From PFL42 sp963789825 (GTDB taxonomy: Bacteria > Chloroflexota > Anaerolineae > Anaerolineales > E44-bin32): a stretch of 64,000 bases of DNA. Below the pieces are notes generated by a model that saw only the letters and a program-made list of their open reading frames with translations, was not told where the DNA came from and did not search any database. The position numbers were made by a program, and so were the translations under genes. The stretch is from NCBI GenBank assembly GCA_963789825.1, contig CAWBME010000006.1, forward strand, positions 310,001-374,000. Reading direction: 5' to 3'. Shown here in pieces: positions 1 through 8,684 of this stretch; the stretch's first letter is position 1, and each line of letters begins with the position of its first letter.

Positions 1-198
1 ATCGGCCTGGCGATCCCCTTCCTGCTGGCGGCGCTGGGCGTCGGCCGGGTGGCGGAATTGATGCGCCGCCATGCCAACACCGTGCGCTACGCCTCCTTTG
101 TCACTGGGGCACTGATGGTTGTCGTCGGCGTGATGCTGCTTACCGGGACGCTTGAGCGGCTGGCCCGTTTCGGCTTCTTCGTGGATTTCGGACTGTAG
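1..198 (+). CDS. Cytochrome c biogenesis/thiol transporter CcdA-like protein, C-terminal part
   Basis: The open frame enters from the left edge and stops at the TAG at 196-198. It encodes two hydrophobic segments joined by a short basic loop (around RRHAN), as in the last two helices of the CcdA/DsbD transmembrane family, which carries reducing equivalents across the membrane. The call leans on context: the next gene is a TlpA/ResA-like thioredoxin, the usual partner of CcdA, and it starts only 12 nt downstream. The conserved cysteines of the family lie outside the window, so the assignment stays tentative. Confidence 0.6.
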   Translation: MGLAIPFLLAALGVGRVAELMRRHANTVRYASFVTGALMVVVGVMLLTGTLERLARFGFFVDFGL

Positions 199-210
199 GA
201 GAGCTTGCCG

Positions 211-786
211 GTGCACCCGCGAACCGCCGCCCCCTGGCTGCTGCTTGCCAGTGCCATCTTGTTCGGCCTCGGCATTGGGCTGGTGGTCTTTCTCGGATTT
301 CCTTCCAGAGAGCCGCCCGCTTCGGCCTCGGCGGCTCCGCCACCCGGGCCGGGTCCTGCGCCGGTCGTCGGCGCTCCTGCACCCGACTTCACGCTGCAAT
401 CCCTGGATGGGCAAGCCGTCGCCCTCTCGGACTACCGCGGTCAGGTGGTGCTGCTGAACTTCTGGGCAACCTGGTGCGAGCCGTGCAAGCTGGAGATGCC
501 AGCCTTCGACGAGGTGCAGCAGTCGGTGGGGCCGCAAGGCTTGCAGGTGCTGGCGGTCAACTTCGATGAGCCGGCGGCGGTGGTGCAGGCCTTTCAGGAC
601 GAGCTCGGCCTCACGTTCCCACTGCTGCTCGATCCGGGCGCGGTCGTGCAGCGGTTGTACCGGGTAGTGGGCTACCCGACCAGCTACTGGATCGACCGGG
701 ATGGCCAGGTGGCGGCGATGCACGTCGGCGTAATGTCGGAGCGCCAACTGGCGGATTACCTGACAGACATGGGGTTGGAGCCTTGA
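211..786 (+). CDS. Membrane-anchored TlpA/ResA-family thiol-disulfide oxidoreductase
   Basis: A 191-residue protein. Residues 9-30 form a signal-anchor helix, followed by a Pro/Ala/Gly-rich linker (about 31-50) and a thioredoxin fold with the active site WCEPC at 88-92 (context NFWATWCEPCK). The later GYPTSYWID segment carries the cis-proline region of TlpA-like proteins. The family faces the outside of the membrane and reduces or oxidises protein thiols, for example in cytochrome c maturation. GTG 211 is chosen because AGGAG at 197-201 lies 9 nt upstream; the TTG at 205 is too close to that site. The gene follows a CcdA-like gene and overlaps the glutaredoxin-DUF2085 gene by one base, so the three are probably co-transcribed. 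Confidence 0.85.
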   Translation: MHPRTAAPWLLLASAILFGLGIGLVVFLGFPSREPPASASAAPPPGPGPAPVVGAPAPDFTLQSLDGQAVALSDYRGQVVLLNFWATWCEPCKLEMPAFDEVQQSVGPQGLQVLAVNFDEPAAVVQAFQDELGLTFPLLLDPGAVVQRLYRVVGYPTSYWIDRDGQVAAMHVGVMSERQLADYLTDMGLEP

Positions 787-1772
787 TGCGAGTCGTCCTG
801 TACACGCGCCGCGAGTGCCATCTTTGTGACGAAGTCCGCGCGACGCTTGGACGGATGCAGCGCGAGCATCCGCACCAGCTCGTGGAAGTCGACATCGAGT
901 CAGAGCCCGCGCTGCACCAGAAGTACGCCGAGAGCATTCCGGTGGTGCTGGTCGGAGCATACACCCTTCGGGCGCCGATCAGCGAGACCGACCTGCGTGT
1001 GACGCTGGCGGCGGCCGAGGCGGGTGCGCGATCGAAGCCGCCGCGCTCGAGCTTCGAGCGTCGCTTCGCTCTCGGCGTCAACCGCGCCATTCTGTCCTTC
1101 ACCCGCCACTGGCTGCTGGTGTTCAACCTGATGGTGTTCCTGTTTGTCGGGCTCCCCTTCCTGGCGCCGGTGCTGATGAAGACTGGAGCGACCGGCCCTG
1201 CCCGGGCGATCTACCGCGTCTACTCGCCGCTGTGTCATCAACTCGCCTTCCGCTCGTGGTTCTTGTTCGGCGAGCAGGCAGCCTACCCGCGCGAAGTGGC
1301 GGGTCTTCCGGGCACCAGTTACGGAGCGGCAACCGGGCTGAATGAGAACGACTACCTCGCCGCCAAGCGGTTTGTGGGGGACGAGCAGCTCGGCTACAAG
1401 GTCGCCTTCTGCGAGCGAGACATCGCCATCTATGTCGGTATCCTTGCGGCAGGCATGGGATTCGCGTTGGTGCGGCGACGGCTGCGGCCGCCATCGATGC
1501 CGGTATGGGTGCTGGTGGGCATCGTCCCGCTCGCGCTGGATGGAGTCTCGCAGCTGGTGTCGGCCATTCCCGGGTATCCCTTCGGCGTGCGCGAGAGCAC
1601 GCCGCTGCTGCGGACCGTCACCGGCCTGCTCTTCGGCATCAGTTGTGTTTGGCTGGCCTACCCGCATGCCGAAGAGGCGATGGCGGAAGCGCGCGGCGAG
1701 CTGGTGACCAAGCTCAGTGGGCGCGAGAACGAGGCGCAGAGCGCGCCGGCGGAGCCCGGCGTGGTAGACTAG
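786..1772 (+). CDS. Glutaredoxin-like domain fused to DUF2085 membrane domain
   Basis: A 328-residue protein. Residues 1-80 form a glutaredoxin-like fold with CHLC at 11-14 and the cis-Pro motif SIPVVLV near 50-56. Three or more membrane segments follow (first about 117-138), with the DUF2085 signature SPLCHQLAFRSWF and a later conserved FCERDIAIY stretch containing a second Cys. DUF2085 has no settled function; its invariant cysteines and this fusion suggest a membrane thiol or metal role, which is inference. The ATG overlaps the upstream TGA (TGATG), indicating translational coupling to the TlpA-like gene. A basic, hydrophilic C-terminal tail ends the protein. Confidence 0.8.
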   Translation: MRVVLYTRRECHLCDEVRATLGRMQREHPHQLVEVDIESEPALHQKYAESIPVVLVGAYTLRAPISETDLRVTLAAAEAGARSKPPRSSFERRFALGVNRAILSFTRHWLLVFNLMVFLFVGLPFLAPVLMKTGATGPARAIYRVYSPLCHQLAFRSWFLFGEQAAYPREVAGLPGTSYGAATGLNENDYLAAKRFVGDEQLGYKVAFCERDIAIYVGILAAGMGFALVRRRLRPPSMPVWVLVGIVPLALDGVSQLVSAIPGYPFGVRESTPLLRTVTGLLFGISCVWLAYPHAEEAMAEARGELVTKLSGRENEAQSAPAEPGVVD

Positions 1773-1777
1773 CCGGC

Positions 1778-2557
1778 ATGCCCTTCCGGCAGCTCGGCGA
1801 GCTCCGCTTCCTCGAATTCGGCAGTCTGAGCAGTCCCCACCTGACGCATGGCATCTTCACGCGAATCGGCGGACTCAGTCCGGCGCCGTGGCAATCGCTC
1901 AACTTGGGGAGCACGGTCGGCGATTCGCCGGAGAATGTCCGCGGCAATCGGGCGCGCTTGCTGCGTGCCGTCGATCGACCGGAGCAGAGCCTGCACGAGG
2001 TCTGGCAGACCCACTCGAGCGACGTCGTCGTGGTCACCGAGCCGAGGGGTGGAGCGCCGCTGGTTCAGGCGGACGCCATGATCACCTGCTCGCGCAACGT
2101 CACCCTGCTGATGCGGTTTGCCGACTGCGTGCCGATTCTGCTGTTCGATCCCGAGATCCCTGCAGTCGGGCTGGCACACGCCGGATGGCTGGGGACCGTG
2201 CGCAAGACCGCAGCGCAGGCTGTGCAGGCGATGGCCGCCCACTTGGGATGCCGGCCGGGCGCGATCCGGGCGGCGCTTGGCCCGGCGATCGGCGTGGACC
2301 ACTACGCCATCGGCGCAGACGTCGAGCAGCAGTTGCGCAGCGTGTTTGGCGCCGAGACCGACCGACATCTGACACGACACAACGGCACCCTGCATCTCGA
2401 CCTTCTGTCAGCCAACCGCGCACTGCTCGAAGCCGAGGGGGTCGAGGAAATCGAGGTCGCCGGGTTGTGCACGGCCTGCAACCTCGCGGATTGGTACTCG
2501 CACCGAGCCGAAGCCGGGCGTACAGGACGGTTCGGCGCCATCGTCGCACTGCGCTGA
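1778..2557 (+). CDS. pgeF: Peptidoglycan editing factor / purine nucleoside phosphorylase (YfiH/YlmD family)
   Basis: A 259-residue protein of the former 'multicopper polyphenol oxidase' family, now known as PgeF. Members act on purine nucleosides or hydrolyse wrongly incorporated muropeptide precursors. The conserved zinc-site motifs are all present: QTHSSDVVV (His), FADCVPILL (Cys) and LAHAGWLG (His), followed by LGPAIGVDHY. The length is typical. ATG 1778 begins five bases after the upstream stop; longer readings of this frame run into the preceding gene and lose similarity. yggS starts 6 nt after the stop, so pgeF, yggS, yggT and yggU form a compact set. Confidence 0.88.
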   Translation: MPFRQLGELRFLEFGSLSSPHLTHGIFTRIGGLSPAPWQSLNLGSTVGDSPENVRGNRARLLRAVDRPEQSLHEVWQTHSSDVVVVTEPRGGAPLVQADAMITCSRNVTLLMRFADCVPILLFDPEIPAVGLAHAGWLGTVRKTAAQAVQAMAAHLGCRPGAIRAALGPAIGVDHYAIGADVEQQLRSVFGAETDRHLTRHNGTLHLDLLSANRALLEAEGVEEIEVAGLCTACNLADWYSHRAEAGRTGRFGAIVALR

Positions 2558-2563
2558 TCGGAG

Positions 2564-3289
2564 ATGAGCCCAACGGCAGAGGCGCGAGAAATCTGGGATC
2601 GGCTGGATCGGGTGCGCCAGCGTGTCGAAGGGGCATGCCAGCGCTCCGGGCGGACGATCGGCCAGGTGCGGCTGGTCGCGGTGACCAAGGGGCGCAGCCT
2701 GGACGCGATCCGCAGCGCCTACCAGGCGGGGGTCAGGGACTTCGGCGAGAACCGCCTCGAGGAAGCCCTGCCAAAGATCGAGGCTCTTCAGGATCTCCAG
2801 GATGTCCGCTGGCACATGATCGGCCACGTACAGAGCCGCAAGGCTCAGGCCGTCATCGGGCAGTTCTTCCTGATCCACTCGGTCGACCGCCTGAAATTGG
2901 CGACGCGGCTGGACCGCTTGGCAGGAGCGGCGAAGGTCCGCGTGCGCTCGCTGCTGGAGTGCAACGTGTCGGGGGAGGCGTCCAAGGAAGGGTGGGATCT
3001 CTCCCGGCCGGAAGCCTGGGCCACAGCGGACAGCGAGTTGATGCAGGTCGCCGGATTGCCGGGGCTTGAGGTTCTCGGTCTGATGACGATGGCGCCGCTT
3101 GTCGACGATCCGGAGGCTGTTCGCCCCGTGTTCCGCCGGCTGGCCGAGCTGGCGAAGCATCTGGCCGGGAGCGAGACGGGCAGCTGGACTGAGCTCTCGA
3201 TGGGAATGACCGACGACTTCGAGGTGGCGATCGAAGAGGGCGCTTCGATGGTGCGCATCGGACGTGCGATCTTCGGGGAGAGCGGCTGA
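2564..3289 (+). CDS. YggS/PLPBP family pyridoxal phosphate homeostasis protein
   Basis: A 241-residue single-domain PLP-binding protein. The Schiff-base lysine lies in LVAVTKGR (about residue 46), followed by FGENRLEEALPK and WHMIGHVQSRKA, all family hallmarks. The C-terminal SMGMTDDFEVAIEEGASMVRIG contains the phosphate-binding residues. The family buffers free PLP and affects amino-acid pools but has no known catalytic reaction. It sits between pgeF and yggT, the same order seen in many Firmicutes and Chloroflexota division clusters. ATG 2564 is 6 nt after the pgeF stop with a GGAG in between. Confidence 0.92.
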   Translation: MSPTAEAREIWDRLDRVRQRVEGACQRSGRTIGQVRLVAVTKGRSLDAIRSAYQAGVRDFGENRLEEALPKIEALQDLQDVRWHMIGHVQSRKAQAVIGQFFLIHSVDRLKLATRLDRLAGAAKVRVRSLLECNVSGEASKEGWDLSRPEAWATADSELMQVAGLPGLEVLGLMTMAPLVDDPEAVRPVFRRLAELAKHLAGSETGSWTELSMGMTDDFEVAIEEGASMVRIGRAIFGESG

Positions 3290-3338
3290 ATGCGGCGGAT
3301 GGAGCTCGCGAACGCGTGGCGCCGGAGGGTTGGGGAGG

Positions 3339-3593
3339 ATGCTGAGCGTTGCGGATGTCGTCCGGTTAGTTGCCAGCCTGCTCACGCTGCTGGTGTTCGT
3401 CGACATCCTTGTGCATTTCGTGCTGGACGCCTATCATCCCGTGCGGCGGGCGCTGGACCGCCTGGTTGAGCCGATGCTGGCGCCGATACGGCGGGTCATG
3501 CCGCAAACCGGGAGCTGGGACTTGAGCCCGATTGTCCTGCTTCTCCTCGTCCAGGTCGCGGAATACGTTCTGCTTCGTCTCCTGGCAGGCTGA
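3339..3593 (+). CDS. YggT family integral membrane protein
   Basis: An 84-residue protein with two hydrophobic helices (about 5-27 and 62-82) flanking a polar loop that contains the family motif region VEPMLAPIRRVMP. YggT proteins are small membrane proteins of poorly known role, linked to osmotic stress and cell-division operons. ATG 3339 is the only start giving the typical length; GGGGAGG lies directly before it, which is unusually close for a ribosome site. A 49-bp gap separates it from yggS, and yggU follows closely. Confidence 0.8.
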   Translation: MLSVADVVRLVASLLTLLVFVDILVHFVLDAYHPVRRALDRLVEPMLAPIRRVMPQTGSWDLSPIVLLLLVQVAEYVLLRLLAG

Positions 3594-3604
3594 GGGGAGG
3601 ATTG

Positions 3605-3928
3605 ATGCGGAAGTACAGGCTGCACAGCGGAGTCAGCGGCACGGCGCTCACCATCCGGGTGACGCCGCGCGCCCGGCGGACAGAAGTTGCCGGGATGCTG
3701 GAGGATGGGACGATCCGCATTCGCGTGGCCGCTCCCCCGGTGGAAGGCAAAGCCAACGAGGAACTGCTGTCCTTCCTTTCCAAGGCGCTGCATGTCCGAC
3801 GCAGCCGGATTGAAGTTGTCGCTGGCGAGAAGGGGCTGGACAAGCTGGTCTCTATCCGCGACCTGACGCCGGCGCAGGTGCAGGCGCGTCTCATGGCGCT
3901 GCTGGAGAAGGACGAGGAAGAGGACTAG
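3605..3928 (+). CDS. DUF167/YggU family protein
   Basis: A 107-residue protein with the DUF167 core: ...LTIRVTPRARR at the first strand, then AAPPVEGKANEELLSFLSKAL and RIEVVAGEKGLDKLVSI, which match the family pattern. The function is unknown; members are often next to yggT. GAGGGGAGG at 3592-3600 is a strong ribosome site 4 nt before ATG 3605. The C-terminus is acidic (EKDEEED). It converges on the minus-strand NACHT gene, which ends 19 nt away; no clear terminator hairpin is visible between them. Confidence 0.87.
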   Translation: MRKYRLHSGVSGTALTIRVTPRARRTEVAGMLEDGTIRIRVAAPPVEGKANEELLSFLSKALHVRRSRIEVVAGEKGLDKLVSIRDLTPAQVQARLMALLEKDEEED

Positions 3929-3947
3929 ACCCCGCAGAGACTGACGG

Positions 3948-6335
3948 TCAGGGGGGCGGGACCTCGCCGGACGCCACGGCGCCAGAAGCCGTTTGCCTCC
4001 AGAGCGCTTCGTAGGCGGCATCTCGCAAGTGAGGATCGCTCGACTTCAGGGCGCGCTCGATCTCCAAGCCGAATTCTCCATGCCCCATCCATCCCGCCAG
4101 TTCAAGGCCGGCGATGCTCTCATCGAGCGAGTTGGAGGTGAGTGCTCGGCGTAGCATCTCCAGCGAGGACTTGCCTGGCGCGATGCCTAGGCCCTCCCGT
4201 GCAGCGAGAGCGACCAGCCATGGGATCTCGGAGAGCTCCTGTGGCGGTGGATCGATCTTCCAGGGGGGAAGATGGCGACGCTCGACCACTTCCGATGCCG
4301 CTCCGCGCACGACCCACTCCTTGTCGTCCACCTGTGCCTTCTCTAGCATCTCCAGCGCCCAGGGCTCGGGGACACGCGCCAGCCCGAAGATGGCGGCCCG
4401 GCGGGCGTTAGGGTTGTCGACGTTCATCGCGTCGCGCAGCATGTTGAAGCCCTCTTCAGGCTGGCACGCCAGCGCCTCGGCAGAAGCCAGTTGCAGCGCC
4501 GTATCGCCGCCGAGCAGGATGTGGCCCAAGGCCTCCAGTGCAGGGTCAGTGCCGGTCGCCCCGAGCGCCAGGCAGGCGGCCTGACGGACGAGCATGCTGC
4601 GGTCCTGATTGGCGAGACGAGTCAGGGTCTTGACGCTTTCCTCGTCCCCCAGGCCGCCCATCCCCAGCGCACCGAGCAGGCGTGTGCTCTCGGCCGCTAC
4701 TTCTGCCATGCGCCGGAACAGGATGGCGACGGAGGGCTCTTTGGAAGCCGCCAGGGCGTGCACGCAGCGCAGGCGCAGGCCGTAGGGCTGGTTGTCATTC
4801 TGGGCGAGGGATGCCAGCCCGCGCAACAGGTTGCCTCTCCAGGAGGCCTTGCCCGGGGCGTCTGGCAGCCAGCGTGCGCAGGCGAGCAGGTTGAGACTGA
4901 GGGGATCACCTTCCACCCGGAGTCGTTCCTCGACGATCGGCGTAACATCCCCGCTGGCGGCGAACCAGCGCAGGGCACATTCCGCCGGGAGCCAGAAGGC
5001 GCTCGGCGCCGCCGGGGCAATGCCAGTCTCCCCCAGGCTACGCCCCGCCAGATAGGCGCCCAAGACAGGGAAGGTGAACGACAGTCGCCCGGCCGGCCGG
5101 CGCTCGAGAAAGCCGAGGTCGACCAGCGCACCGACGGAGGTGCCCCGTCGGAGCAGGCGCTCGCTGAACGCCCCGCTCCCCTCGGCGATCCAGCCGGTGG
5201 CGCAGGACTTTGCCGACTGCCGATCGGCGCTTGAGAGCAAGCGAGCGAAGTAGACATCGAGCGCGTCGATGGCTCCCGGGCCGCGCGTGTCGCCGGCATA
5301 CGCCGCCCACGTGCGAGCGACCACTTCGGCGGCGGCGCGCCCGCGGCAGGCACCCGCCAGCCATCCTACCAGCAGCGCCGGGTCGACCTCGCCGATGCCC
5401 TTCTTGGCCGGAGCATCTTTGCCTGCCCGCTGCCAGGCCGCCGACCATTTGTTGAAGAAGGAGCGCAGATCGAATTCGGTCCAGGGCAGGATGGCGACAG
5501 GAGCCAGGCCGGCGGCGACCAGGCCGTCGTACCCGAGGGCAGGTCCGCTGGCGATCACCCGGTTCCCCGGGTAGGCGCGCAGGATGGCGGCGATGAAGGT
5601 GGCGTAGGGTTGCAGCTGCTCACCCGGGAACTCGTCCAGGCCGTCGAGCAGCAGGACGGCCTTGCCCTGCCGGTATGCCTGCCGCAGCAGATTCGGCATC
5701 CGGGAAACCATCCCGGCTGAGACCGATTGCTGGCTCGCCTGGACTAACGCCTCCAGCGGGTCCTTTCCGGTGAGGTAGTCCGGCCGGAAGTCCGCGGCAT
5801 GCACCAGGATCGGGACGAACCCGTCGGAGCTGCGCTGGTTTGCCAGGATGGCAGCGTAGGCGAGGGCGGTCGACTTGCCGCTTCCCAGTTCGCCGGTGAC
5901 CAGGATCGACTTGCCGGTCACAAGCAGCTCTCCGATCGTGAAACTGGGCGAGGCATAGATCCCGGAGAGGTAGGTCCAGTCCGGAAGGTTGGGCAGCACT
6001 GCCAGGGAGGTCTCCGGCATCGGGTCGGACTGCTGTGGATCGGTGGGGAAGGGCGGCGCCAGCAGCCGCGGCACGACGGCGATTTGCTCAAGACTGAACA
6101 GAGCCCGGGCCATGTGCATCCGGCCGGCGCGCGCCGAGAGCTCCGCGCGGTACTTGTCGATGGCGCCGCTGGTCAGGCTCTCGAGCATTCGGGTCAGCTG
6201 GGCACGCAGCCAGTCGATGCCGCGCGACAGATGGGGCATGGCGCGCAGGAGGAGCCACAGCAGGAGCATCCCGAGCAGCAGGCCGGTGATGAACTCCGGA
6301 AGGTCAAACAAGTAGCCGAAAATCCCAGTCAGCAT
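3948..6335 (-). CDS. Membrane-anchored NACHT/STAND NTPase with HEAT-repeat C-terminus
   Basis: A 795-residue protein. Residues 13-31 are one strongly hydrophobic helix, followed by an amphipathic stretch to about 90. A NACHT-type P-loop ATPase follows: Walker A GELGSGKST at 148-156 and Walker B AVLLLDGLDEF at 226-236, with the DGLDE ending typical of NACHT. A winged-helix-like middle part is followed, from about residue 470, by HEAT-like repeats (for example LLGALGMGGLGDEESVKTL and RRAAIFGLARVPEP). STAND ATPases act as ligand-triggered signalling switches; the sensor here would be the HEAT array. No effector domain (nuclease, protease, TIR) is seen, only the membrane anchor. It starts 6 nt after the zinc-ribbon gene, so the two are an operon. 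Confidence 0.8.
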   Translation of the reverse strand: MLTGIFGYLFDLPEFITGLLLGMLLLWLLLRAMPHLSRGIDWLRAQLTRMLESLTSGAIDKYRAELSARAGRMHMARALFSLEQIAVVPRLLAPPFPTDPQQSDPMPETSLAVLPNLPDWTYLSGIYASPSFTIGELLVTGKSILVTGELGSGKSTALAYAAILANQRSSDGFVPILVHAADFRPDYLTGKDPLEALVQASQQSVSAGMVSRMPNLLRQAYRQGKAVLLLDGLDEFPGEQLQPYATFIAAILRAYPGNRVIASGPALGYDGLVAAGLAPVAILPWTEFDLRSFFNKWSAAWQRAGKDAPAKKGIGEVDPALLVGWLAGACRGRAAAEVVARTWAAYAGDTRGPGAIDALDVYFARLLSSADRQSAKSCATGWIAEGSGAFSERLLRRGTSVGALVDLGFLERRPAGRLSFTFPVLGAYLAGRSLGETGIAPAAPSAFWLPAECALRWFAASGDVTPIVEERLRVEGDPLSLNLLACARWLPDAPGKASWRGNLLRGLASLAQNDNQPYGLRLRCVHALAASKEPSVAILFRRMAEVAAESTRLLGALGMGGLGDEESVKTLTRLANQDRSMLVRQAACLALGATGTDPALEALGHILLGGDTALQLASAEALACQPEEGFNMLRDAMNVDNPNARRAAIFGLARVPEPWALEMLEKAQVDDKEWVVRGAASEVVERRHLPPWKIDPPPQELSEIPWLVALAAREGLGIAPGKSSLEMLRRALTSNSLDESIAGLELAGWMGHGEFGLEIERALKSSDPHLRDAAYEALWRQTASGAVASGEVPPP

Positions 6336-6341
6336 GGGGCA

Positions 6342-7043
6342 CTATCCTGCGTAGAGGATCCGGTTGCACTGCCGGCAGCGGACCAGCTCAGGGTTGCTGC
6401 GGACGGTCTGGGCGATCGAAGGTGCGACGGCAACGCCACAAGCACCGCAGCATGCGTCCAGGATGGCGGCCACGGCTGTCCCGCCGTACGTCTTCCTGAC
6501 CGATTCGTACAGCGCCAGGTCCACTGCGGGCACGCTGGCCATGGTGGCCTCACGCTGGCCCTCCAGGCGCTCGATGTGCTGGATCGAGTCCGACTGGGCG
6601 GCCTCCAACTTCTGGCGGGCGTGCGACCAGGCGGTTTCCCCGGCTTGGAGCTCGTCCCGTGCCCGGCTGAACTCCGCTTCGGCGGCCTCGAGGGCCAGCA
6701 TCGCCTCGAGCAGCCGGTCATCGAGTGCAGCAATATGCCTTCTCAGGGCTTCCGATTCGTGCTGCAGGTCCGCCAGTTCCTTGGGGTTGCGTACACTGCC
6801 CCCGTAGAGGGCGACCTCCGTCGCTTCGAGCTTGGCTCGCAGCACAGCGACTTCGTTCTCGGCAAATGCGTTTCCGGCGCGGCTCTCGTGCAGTGTGTGC
6901 TCTGCAGCCTGCAGACGGGTCCGCCGGGCATCAAGCCCGCCGGCCGTGGCCAGTTCCGCCTGAATTGACCCCAGTTTCAAGCGAGCCCCATCCAGTTCTT
7001 GGTCCTGACGCTGCAGACGGAAGAGGCTGGATGCACGGCTCAT
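6342..7043 (-). CDS. CT398-like coiled-coil protein with C4 zinc ribbon
   Basis: A 233-residue protein. Residues 1 to about 175 are a long antiparallel coiled coil rich in Glu, Ala, Arg and Leu (starting MSRASSLFRLQRQDQELD). The C-terminus is a C4 zinc ribbon built from two CxxC knuckles: CGAC near 198 and CRQC near 223. The family (CT398/HP0958, FlgZ-like) binds RNA or sigma-54 in some bacteria; its role in Chloroflexota is unknown. The start at 7043 is supported by a -10 box (TATAAT, minus strand 7055-7050) only 6 nt upstream, which implies a leaderless mRNA. Upstream in-frame codons would overlap the promoter. It is the first gene of an operon with the NACHT ATPase. Confidence 0.82.
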   Translation of the reverse strand: MSRASSLFRLQRQDQELDGARLKLGSIQAELATAGGLDARRTRLQAAEHTLHESRAGNAFAENEVAVLRAKLEATEVALYGGSVRNPKELADLQHESEALRRHIAALDDRLLEAMLALEAAEAEFSRARDELQAGETAWSHARQKLEAAQSDSIQHIERLEGQREATMASVPAVDLALYESVRKTYGGTAVAAILDACCGACGVAVAPSIAQTVRSNPELVRCRQCNRILYAG

Positions 7044-7049
7044 GCCTGC

Positions 7050-7080
7050 ATTATAGATACTATGAGTTCGGGTGCCGCAA
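7050..7080 (-). promoter_or_regulatory. Promoter for the zinc-ribbon/NACHT operon
   Basis: On the minus strand TTGCGG (7080-7075) and a perfect TATAAT (7055-7050) are separated by 19 bp, slightly long. The -10 ends 6 nt before the ATG at 7043, so transcription should begin at or near the start codon. It is back to back with the plus-strand promoter at 7088-7116. Confidence 0.6.
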
Positions 7081-7087
7081 GCGCGGC

Positions 7088-7116
7088 TTGGCGGAGCCCC
7101 GTGCCCGACGTACAAT
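7088..7116 (+). promoter_or_regulatory. Sigma-70-type promoter of the membrane-protein cluster
   Basis: TTGGCG (7088-7093), a 17-bp spacer and TACAAT (7111-7116). The -10 ends 7 nt before ATG 7124, so the predicted transcription start coincides with the start codon. This is a leaderless arrangement. Confidence 0.65.
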
Positions 7117-7123
7117 CTACAGG

Positions 7124-8684
7124 ATGTCCCTTGGTCGGGATCGAAGCATGGCGGCCGGCCTGGCAATCGGCGTCTCCCTCCTGACGCTGGTCCCATATCT
7201 CGTGGCGCGGCAGGCTGCGCCGCCTGGATGGGTCTTCTCGGGCTTCCTGGTCAATCCCTACGACGGTTTTAGCTACCTGGCGAAGATGCGCCAAGGGTTC
7301 GAGGGGAGCTGGCTGTTCGTGCTCCCCTATGCCGCCGATCCCGGCCGGCCGACGTACCTTTTCGGGTTCTATCTGGCACTCGGTCACTTCGCTCGCCTCA
7401 GCGGTGTTCCTCTAGTGACCGCATTCCACGTCTCGCGTGTCCTGGCCGGATCGGTAATGTATCTCGCGGTATACGCGTTGCTCGAACGGCTGCCGCTCAG
7501 GCGAGCCGCCCGCTGGAGCGCCTACGCGTTGGTGCTGGGGATCAGCGGCCTGGGCTGGCTGGGAGTAGCGGCGGGTGTAGCAGCAAGCGACCTGCTGATT
7601 CCGGAATCGGTGCCCTGGGTGGCGATCCTGGTCAACCCGCATTTCCCCTTGGCTGCGGCGGCGCTGACGCTGGGTTTCCTGGCTGCGCTGACCCCCGCTT
7701 CTCGCTGGACGGCAGCCGGTCTGGCTAGCGCGGCGGGGCTGGTCCTGGGCATCGTCCAGCCCTTTGTGCTGGCGACGTTGTGGAGCGTTCTGGGGAGCCT
7801 GGGCGGTCGTGGAGATGCTGCTCGGCCGGGGCGGGCAGAGGGTGGTCAGGCCTGAGCGAGGTGCCGCGATCGCACTGGGCGCTTCGGCGCTGACCGGCCT
7901 GCCCTGGGTGGTGTACGATGCATGGCTGGTTACCAGCCATCCTGCGCTGCGCCAGTGGTCGTTACAGAATCTCACCCCGTCCCCGTCGCCGATCGCCTAC
8001 CTGATTGGGTTCGGCCCATTGCTCGCCTGGGTTGGGCTGAGTTTGATCCGCGCCAGGCCCCTACGCGAGCCACCGCTACGGTTGATCGCCCTTTGGGCGG
8101 GACTCGGCTTCCTCTTGCTCTACCTTCCGTTCGGCCTACAGCGGCGCCTCACGCTCGGTCTGGCCATTCCGCTGGTGGCGCTGGCCGGCTTGGGGATCGA
8201 CCAGGTGTGTTCCACACCGGCGCGCAGACGGCTGGCGGTTCTGGGAACGTTGCTGCTGACGTTGCCTTCGCTGTTGCTGGTTACCGCCGCCGGGGTGTCT
8301 GCAGCCGCATCACCTTCCAGCTCGACGGTGCTCTCGCAGCCGGAAGTCGAAGCCTACACCTGGATGGCAGCCCATCTGCCGGCGGATAGCCTCGTGCTGG
8401 CGGCCGAGCCAACCGGCAACCGGATTCCGGCGTACCTGAATGCGAGGGTGCTGGCCGGGCATCCGTTCGAGACGCCGAACGCCGCCGAGCAACGCACATG
8501 GATCGCGCAGGCCTTCGGCTGGAGCGGCGACCCGGACGACGGGTTGCGCTTTCTCGAGCAGCGGGGCGTCGAATTCGTCTACCGCGGCCGGGAGGAAGCA
8601 GCGCTGGGCGATCCTACCTGGCTTGAGGTGCTGACCCCGGTGTTCACCTCGGGCGAAGTCAGTGTGTACTCGGTGAAGCACTGA
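7124..8684 (+). CDS. Multi-pass membrane protein, family A (frameshifted copy)
   Basis: An unnamed Chloroflexota-type membrane protein of about 520 residues with roughly ten hydrophobic segments. The N-terminal motif FSGFLVNPYDGFSYLAKMRQ is nearly repeated in the gene at 10807 (FSGFLVGVEDGNSYIAKMRQ), so the two are paralogues. The frame breaks near 7800: the part before reads VLATLWSVLGSL and the part after, one base later, continues AVVEMLLGRGGQRV. One extra base, for example a G, explains it. The C-terminal soluble part (VEAYTWMAAHLPADSLVLAAEP) resembles the extracytoplasmic end of GT-C-like glycosyltransferases. Its function is not known; a role in envelope glycan synthesis is inferred from structure and neighbours. 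Confidence 0.7.

Noticed and set aside
1778..2557. Annotation as a laccase or polyphenol oxidase
   Set aside because: The conserved His/Cys residues belong to the PgeF/YfiH family, whose real activity is not copper-dependent phenol oxidation.
3948..6335. Calling the NACHT-HEAT protein a phage-defence gene outright
   Set aside because: No effector domain and no other defence genes are near; the setting is housekeeping. It is reported only as a candidate.
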